A stretch of 64,000 nt of DNA, taken from assembly GCA_003415625.1 (NCBI GenBank), contig PYIU01000001.1, positions 1,736,001 through 1,800,000 of the forward strand. Reading direction: 5' to 3'. This document shows, piece after piece, positions 57,431 through 64,000 of the stretch (positions are counted from its first letter, which is position 1; every line of letters starts with the position of its first letter). The notes under the pieces are model-generated. The model ran no database searches and was not told where the DNA came from. It saw only the letters and a program-made list of their open reading frames with translations. Origin of the DNA: Aquanectria penicillioides. Taxonomy: Eukaryota > Ascomycota > Sordariomycetes > Hypocreales > Nectriaceae. Both the position numbers and the translations under genes were made by a program.

Positions 57431-60400
57431 TCACCACATATCATCTCGCCTCTCGTGACGCCGATCATCCCCTGTATCGTGGTACTGGTAGTATTCTTTT
57501 GACCCCTGGCCGTAGCCGTCAGAGCCGTCGTAGCCATAGCCGTCGTGGTGGTCGTTTCCGTGCTCATCCTCATAGATCTGAGCATCGTCGACGTAATCCA
57601 CTTCGCCATCGCCGCTAGAGTCTGCGTACTGAGACGCCGCCTAAGTGACCAGTTAGGAAGAACTAGATTGACCATTCGGAGCCGCACTCACTCGATGGTA
57701 GTCGAAGTTGTATTGGTCCAGAGCTTCTTGCGATTCCTGCTCCTCTTGCATTTGCTGCTGAGCCAAGTACTCCTCCTCCTGTTGTTTGCGTCGAGCCTCT
57801 TCTTCAAGACGTTTTTGCTGTGGCGAGATCGGAACATTCATCTGCGGATGCATAGCTTGCACAATTGCGAGATAGCTGTACATGAAGTTGCTGAGGAGCA
57901 CTTGGCTGAGGAGAGACCGACGCGGGTTGGCCAGTTTAATGTGAGCCATTCGGTAAATAGCTCTTTCTTCCAGGAGTGGGAATCGAGTCCAGTGATAGTC
58001 GACATCCGGGATGAGGGGTTTGTACACAGGTTCTTCAGGAACCCTGAGGTGTTGCGCCTTCTTTGAGTGCTTCTCCTTCTCTTCCTTCTTCTTGCTTCCG
58101 CCGAAAATAGAGGAAAAGATATTGCCATCCTTCTCCTTCTTAGAGTCGCTCTTGCGGTGGCTTTCTTTCTTACGTTCCTCCTGCAACTTGTTGTCCATGT
58201 TTTCGCGTTCCATGATCAAGCTCTCTCGTCCCTTCGTAGCGTTCTTGTCGATAGATGTTTGTATGACATCTAACCTCACGTTGTCCTGCGCCTTCTCAAC
58301 CAATGACTTCGTCTTGGACTTCTTGCTCTCTTCCTTCTTCTCCTTCTTGTCGTCAGTTCCGCTCTTGAACCATTTCCAAGCACTGCTAGAGGATTTCGCA
58401 GGCACGGTGCCACTATCTTCATCTCGGTCCTTCTTAGACCTCTTCTCCGGTTTCTTCTCTTCTGGAGACATGGTCGGGATGAATGTCAGGCTATCAGTGC
58501 GAGTAGCTCCGCCTCCGGGGAGAGGGGAGGGGTTAGCGGCCAAATTATCATTGATTGATTGCCCTTGGGGATACGATGATCGAGAGGGTTGTTGTTGAGT
58601 TGTGGAGCCTTGGGGAACTGTTTGGCGACTTGCATTGCGGCGGCTGGACCTTGGAGGAGGCTCATCTACTAACGGTTCGGGTTCAGGGATAGGCTGTGCT
58701 GACTGAGTTGATGTGCCTTGGGAGGAGGATCGCTGTGGGAAAGGTCTGCCGTGTTGGTCATCTTGCATGTCACTAAGCTCCTCGGGTGTCGATGTCTCAA
58801 TGATCGGTACAGTCGTGTGGGATGTTGAAGATGATGTTCGGATGGGCAGTTGCTGGTCGTGGAAGGAAGTCTCGGCACCAGGGGTTGCACCCCCGTCTCT
58901 ACGGTCCTGTGAAGTTCCCTCATATGGATCGAAGCCGTCCAATGATTCTTGAGAAAACTTTTGTTGTCTCCGAACAGATCGGTTGGGCCGTGAGTAATTG
59001 TCCGCCAGCGCCACCGGCTCTGATTGTACTCTCGAAAGGGAGTGGCCTTTGGGGCTTCAAGGGGAGATGAGGCACCTGATTCGGATGATCCGCTGTCTTG
59101 GTATCGTTGCCCACGCCTAAAGGGCACTGTGCGCAGACTTCCACCCTTGCGATATGTTGTGCGAGTCGAGCGGCGAAGGCCCATCCCAGGTGCCATTGGT
59201 AGGATTGGCATGTCGTCGGGGCTGCCCTCTGGGCCGGTTGAAATTTGCGATTCTTGTGTGAGCTTTTGCACTGCCTTTGTTGGGTCCTTTACAAGTTCGT
59301 CAAGGCTGAATTCGTGGCTATGGCTGTTGCCTCGGGACCGTTGCCTCTCTAATCTGTCGGCGCCGTCGACATATCCAACAGCACCTCGTCCCCCAGAATT
59401 GTCGATTTGGCGAGACAGCATTGACTTCTTCCGCCTTAGTCCTCCAGGCTCTGGGCCGCTGTGACTTGGCAAATCTTCGTCCGGGGAAAGGAAAGACTCG
59501 CCAGATCGTCTTCGTATTGAGTGCACTCGCTTTTCCAAGAACGACTTGAATTCCGTGGGCGCAAGTTCCGGGTGGACCCGTGCAGGCACCCAGAGAAGCC
59601 TGGAAGGATCGTTTTCGTCATCGTCACCAGTGGGTGCGATCGCAGGCATAGCCATCAAGGACATTGGGGTAGGTCAGGATCCTTGTTATTTCCGACATCC
59701 ATGGACAAGCGTCTTAGTGCCTGCAGGTTGCTCAGCTCTTGAGCAATGTCGTTCGGGTTATCGATGTTGGTGAGAGGAAAGGGAGAGTTTGACGAATCGG
59801 CCTGAACATCGCGCAACGAGAGTGTTGGAGAGAGGGGCGACTTGGGCGAGTCTATGGTGCTATTTCGCTGGCTCGAACTCCTCCTAGGGAATGGCTGAGG
59901 TGTTTTGGAGCCATGTTCACCATTCACCGACATCACATCCAAGGGCTCTGTGTTAGAACGAGACAGCGGCCTTCGCGGATCGGGCGACAGACGGTCGTCA
60001 TGCTGCGGCAGTGGTGGGCGTGGCAAGTGCTCCTGGTAACCTGTTCCACCGATGAAGCTGAGCGGACGAACATCGCCCAGTGATGGACGAATCTCACTCA
60101 GCGGCCGGCCACCTTCGGATCCCGAATCGTCCTCGTCTCCGTAAAGGGTGCCGATAGCCTCGGTAACATGATGGCTTGGGTCGGAGATGGAGAGTTGGCT
60201 ACCATGACCGCGTCTGCTGGCGAAGCTGCCGCCAACATCGCCGCGGGGTCGAGATGAGGTCTGCAGTTCATATCCGAGTCAGCAAGGGTTGGGAATGGGG
60301 ACACCACGCAGAAACTTAGAGATCCCACACCAAGCAGGATTCCTCGGGAAAAAAAAGAAACCAGGCGCCAGGAAATCAAAGGCAAGAAGGCACGCGAGGT

Positions 60401-60444
60401 GCAAGTTGGAGTTGAGGGAGGGGGGTGATAAGACGCACCATCAT
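57431..60444 (-). CDS. zds1: Zds1/Zds2 homologue, two 1-nt frameshifts
   Basis: Zds proteins regulate PP2A-Cdc55 in mitotic exit and cell polarity in yeast (family knowledge). Exons: 60444-60439 (only Met-Met), 60260-57692 and 57640-57431; introns 178 and 51 nt. Seen: SHHVTEAIGTLYGDEDDS, NLQALRRLSMDVGN, AIAPTGDDDENDPSRLLWVPARVHPELAPTEFKSFLEKRV, long Ser/Pro-rich spacers, and the diagnostic Zds C-terminal block (HWTRFPLLEERAIYRMAHIKLANPRRSLLSQVLLSNFMYSYLAIVQAMHP). A Gln/Glu helix and an Asp/Tyr/His-rich tail ending ERRDDMW follow. The frame is broken twice, at C4 runs (minus strand) at 59666-59669 (between DPDLP and MSLMAMP) and 59051-59054 (between LEAP and KGHSLSRVQ). One extra C at each gives a continuous ~928-aa protein; the exon sum is 2785 nt. 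Confidence 0.85.
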
Positions 60445-61064
60445 CGACGGCTGGGGAGGGACCTCGACGGAGGCCAAGACACCAACGGGAGCCTCTGCAG
60501 ATTCCTGACTTGGCTGTCAAATCGCTTCTCAATAATTCTCAGCGCTATCATGGGCATACGAGCACCACGACTGAGGCGGCGCAACGGGAGGTGGACGTCG
60601 AGAGGTCGGTGTTGGGAATTCGAAGAGGTGCATTCACCTCCTGAGTCGGTGTCCTCGCGGAGCCTGTCGTCGCATGGGGGAGGAGGCGCCAAGGAGTAGC
60701 CGTAGCCGCTGGAGTGGACGCAGACGGTCAAGGGCCCCTTGGCATCAAAGCAGCAGGCGGGCGTCGCTCTCTTGGTCGTGGGGGGAATTCGGGTCGTCGT
60801 CGAGAGAAGGCGAGGCAATTTCGGGTCTAGAATTTGAGCAAAGACAGAGGGCAAAGGGAGGCGGATATGCTGGGGTTAGTTCGTCGAGGTGCCCAAGAGC
60901 GAGATAGACGGCATGGAGTGTTTCCTGGTCGGCACCCGCAATCAAAGTACTGGCGAGGGCATGAAATGTGTCACGTGGCGTGTCCAGCAGTTGCCAACAG
61001 GGGAGTTCCACTGCAGTTCCACTGCATTACAGCGCTATCTGGCGCTAGAAATCGCGCCCGATGG

Positions 61065-61087
61065 CCAGCCAGCCAGCCAGCCAGCCA
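61065..61087. repeat. (CCAG)n microsatellite
   Basis: Perfect tetranucleotide run of CCAG/AGCC. Confidence 0.9.
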
Positions 61088-61417
61088 ACATAGTGCCTGC
61101 GGAGTCAGCGGCCTCGAGGGCCAAGGCCTGCACGGAGGGGAGCCCTCTCGGGGTCTCTGGGCACCCGGCGCCTCCTGTGCCGTGCCCGTGGGCCCCTTCG
61201 AGGTCCTCCACTAAGCGCACCTACGTAACGGGCTCCCTTCCAATCTTCCAATACCATTCTGGAGCCCATCCCCCTGGACCGCCCGCCCAGGATGCTGAGG
61301 AGGGTCTCCATGCACCTAACTTTAAAACGGGCTACTCGGTACCCTGGATTTGAGAGTGTCTGGCAGGTAATTAATTCACAGATTCCTCCGCGTCCAGTCT
61401 GTGTGTCTCTCGGTCGT

Positions 61418-61454
61418 GCTAATGCGAATGCTAACGCTAATGCGAATGCGAATG
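61418..61454. repeat. GCTAAT/GCGAAT hexamer repeat
   Basis: About six imperfect hexamers (GCTAAT, GCGAAT, GCTAAC). Read on + they would encode Ala-Asn dipeptides within a 90-codon open frame (61292-61564) that has no other coding sign. Confidence 0.85.
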
Positions 61455-61580
61455 TAAAGGCCGATGCCAATGCGTCAGAGCCTAGGGATGCGAAGAGCAA
61501 AATTAGGCAGAACGTCGTCAAGCTCGAGGCCCTGATGGTGGACGGCCCGGAGATGCGGCCGTGACAGCACCCGTCCCAGG

Positions 61581-61630
61581 GCCAGGGCATGGCAGGGCAT
61601 GGCAGGGCATGGCAGGGCATGGCAGGGCAT
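61581..61630. repeat. Five 10-bp GGCAGGGCAT tandem copies
   Basis: Units at 61581, 61591, 61601, 61611 and 61621; only the first has a change (GCCAGGGCAT). Confidence 0.95.
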
Positions 61631-64000
61631 GGGATTGTTGGGGCCGACCCGACATCGCCTGGCGGCGCCTGGCCCATGGGATGCCCATGGGATCCGCCAC
61701 ATGTCCGATGGCACACCACTGGTACATACGTATGTGCTGGAGGGCCTATAATTACCCTCAGCGTGCAAAGAACGGGTGAACGAATGGACGACTGGCTTTG
61801 AGCCGGTCGTCAGGCGGGATCAGGAGAAATGCAATCTGCATCACGGGGAGCTGGTGCCCCTCACAACCGAATCACTTTGTGATGGCGCCTCGCTCGCGCG
61901 CGTACCAGGCCACTGGCTGTTGACTTCTGGCTCTCCAATGACCGACGGAGCCGCCCCATTGATGCAAGACCACTCACACACACTCATCACTTGCACTGGA
62001 AGCTAAGTAGCTTGGCGACTAGCGACTGGCGACTGGCACCAAGCAGATCGAACAGCTGGCGCCCACCTCCCCACGCACAGCGCACACGCTCACACACTCA
62101 CACACACTCACACACACTCGCAGACAAACGAGACAAACACCACCGACACACCGACGCCGCCGCACGCTAAGCATTGAAATCCCACGCTTGCTCACCTCAT
62201 GCATCGGCCATCCATCGCGCTCCAGAAACAAGGCACAGATCCTGACCCTGCCCTCCCACACACCGCAGCAGCCCGCGCCGCATGATTTGCATGCTGGCAT
62301 GTCAATCACGTTCCAGAGACGACTGCATACTTGACACACACGCGCAAAGGCGCAAACATCCACCACCAGCCGGGCAACCGTCAGTGACCAAGAGTCCCAG
62401 CCCAGACACACACCCCATCCTGCATCCCCGGACGACATCCCCCAGCCTGAACAAGATGAGGAGTGAGAAAGTGGATTGCTGCCCTGCTAGGGGTCCAACC
62501 GGAACCTGGTCCTCTGAAGCGGCGGCAAGTATTTACATTCGTTCATTTACCAGAGTATAGTCCAACTCTCATGACCGTTAAGTTGAAAGGGAAAAAAAAA
62601 CCGCCATCATGGCGAATCATGGCATCTAGTCTAGACCTTAAACTTGAGACGGCATGGCCGAGATCGCCACTGCGCTACACGGCCGTTCCTTTTGGCCTCC
62701 CGCAACAACCTCGTCCTTGTCTGAAGATCTCCCAAGCCCAAAGCCCAAGCCAAGACCTTAACATATCCAGTTAATAATAGTACGCCATCTGGGCCTCGTT
62801 GGTCGGGGGGCGTTCACCATCATCGGGCCTTGGGTTCTAGGTCTGGTCTTGGTCTGCGGACAACCCCGCCACGATGCCCACAACCCGGTGGCTTCAGCTA
62901 AAGTCGCACCACTCCACTTCTGACTCCTTGCCTCTCTTAGCCATGGTACCTGGCCGATGTCACTAATGGATGGCCCTGGCGACTCCCCAGAGTCCCAGAC
63001 GTCCCAGATGATAGATCCCCTTTTCACAAGCGCCCACGCTCATTTCTCTAGGTAGCAAGGATCCCACCAACCACAGCCGACCTTTTGATCTTTGCCAAAG
63101 AGCAACCCATGGTTGGCGATGTGCCAGAACAATCAATCAATTTTTCTCTGATGCCCTGGTGATCTCGGCCCCTACCGAGCCTTGGGGTTTTCCCGGGCTC
63201 CGTCCTCCGTTTTGATAAGGATACAGGCATGCAGGTGTCTGAACCCGCTCTTGGTTCTGGAGGACCTGATGGTGCACAAGTGCAAACACAACGTCCCAAT
63301 GGATTTTTGTGGTACAGGGTAGTTGGTTGTTGTCATGAAAAGGCACTTGGCATGCAGTTGTATAAGACCAGGCGCGTGGAGGCAATCTCTTGCAAAATCT
63401 TGTGTACTTGTTTGGGTGTGCATCATGATAGTGCTGGGCTTGTGTGGGTGTTTTGAGCTGTCTCCCTTGGTTTTCCTCCCCGTGCATCGGAGCTTTGTGC
63501 CTCTTGAGGCTAGCTAACGATTGGTAGTTGTCTACAAACTGAAGCCCAAACAAGATTGCCTAAGACTGCAACAGTTGCTTGAGCTTTGTCTTGTCCAAGC
63601 GTAACATGACATGGCGATCAAGATGAACGCGATTTCAATTGTACCATAGTTCAGACTAAGGCCCCACCGCCTCTCGTATCGCATTCTTTTCTCCAGGCTG
63701 AAATTAGACGATGGGGGTTTGAGGCGGAACGAGATGAGAAGCTGGTTTTAGACTCACCTGCAACCAGCCCATGCCAGATAAGTAGGAGTTGCGGAGAGCA
63801 CATGAAATAATAAGTCAAACCAGTCCAATTAACAGTATAACGGCCTATAAAACGTATAAAACCTTGCTAGACCCCCTGCGTCAACTCCCGAGCAGAATAT
63901 CATGTGAGACATCCAACAACATCACACACATCTGGGGAAGGAGTTACAATTGATAAAGGAGCTCCTTGAGTTGTGTGCCAGGGCAGTTTCCATGACCCGC

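Larger units (their letters stand above)
60445..64000. other. 3.6 kb gene-free region
   Basis: Upstream of zds1 and onward to the window end. Several microsatellites are listed separately; also CACACACT runs at 62080-62120. The last 300 bp are AT-rich with repeated TATAAAAC near 63845-63862. No supported gene. Confidence 0.5.

Noticed and set aside
61292..61564. Small protein with Ala-Asn repeat
   Set aside because: The repeat is a hexanucleotide microsatellite; the remaining sequence has no coding signature and nearby DNA is full of other simple repeats.

Overview
This 64 kb window comes from the nuclear genome of a filamentous ascomycete, most likely a Sordariomycete and perhaps Hypocreales (inference from gene families and intergenic texture, not from a search). 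Genes have short introns (51-178 nt) with GT...CTAAC...AG signals. The families fit: velvet regulator VosA, SesA-NACHT-ankyrin NLR, TOK-type two-pore K+ channel, Not4, Zds1, PTPA/Rrd1, complex I 30 kDa subunit. There are long gene-free stretches rich in microsatellites and TAGGTA/TACCTA tracts. No tRNA, rRNA, CRISPR array or complete transposon was recognised.

Layout: 0.27-1.74 kb, vosA (minus). 1.7-8.5 kb, a large gene-free region. 8.5-9.8 kb, a multi-pass membrane protein (minus). 12.4-16.0 kb, an NLR-type STAND receptor (plus) with an unusual Ser/Glu duplicated insert and near-identical ankyrin repeats. 17.4-21.1 kb, a long coiled-coil protein (minus) with a probable 5' UTR intron. 21.1-25.8 kb, another long gene-free region. 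24.2-29.9 kb is a decayed island: an F-box pseudogene whose stops all fit CpA-to-TpA changes, a dispersed AAATTGCAGTGC-like motif, and a MITE-like inverted-repeat element. 30.0-32.1 kb, an AT-hook nuclear protein (minus). 32.8-34.2 kb, the PP2A activator PTPA/Rrd1 (plus). 34.8-35.6 kb, a four-exon 162-aa Ala/Pro/Glu/Lys-rich protein (minus). 38.1-39.4 kb, an alpha/beta-hydrolase-like protein (minus). 41.0-43.7 kb, the TOK K+ channel (plus). 44.5-46.9 kb, a large low-complexity protein resembling the C-terminal extension of long fungal Not4 models (minus). 47.5-50.0 kb, Not4 (minus), divergent from 50.4-51.3 kb, the complex I 30 kDa subunit (plus). 51.9-52.3 kb, a small conserved-looking protein. 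52.3-57.4 kb, mostly decayed sequence with a broken rhodopsin-like/Pth11-type membrane protein gene. 57.4-60.4 kb, Zds1 homologue (minus). 60.4-64.0 kb, gene-free with several short tandem repeats.

The genes are mostly unrelated housekeeping and regulatory genes rather than a pathway cluster. PTPA/Rrd1 and Zds1 both act on protein phosphatase 2A in yeast, but they lie about 23 kb apart and need not be linked in function. The most distinctive accessory items are the NLR gene and the 24-30 kb decayed island. In not4 and zds1, exon lengths summed over the best gene models come out 1 and 2 nt short of a multiple of three; each missing base maps to a G or C run. This looks like homopolymer undercalling in the assembly and would break automatic gene models here.
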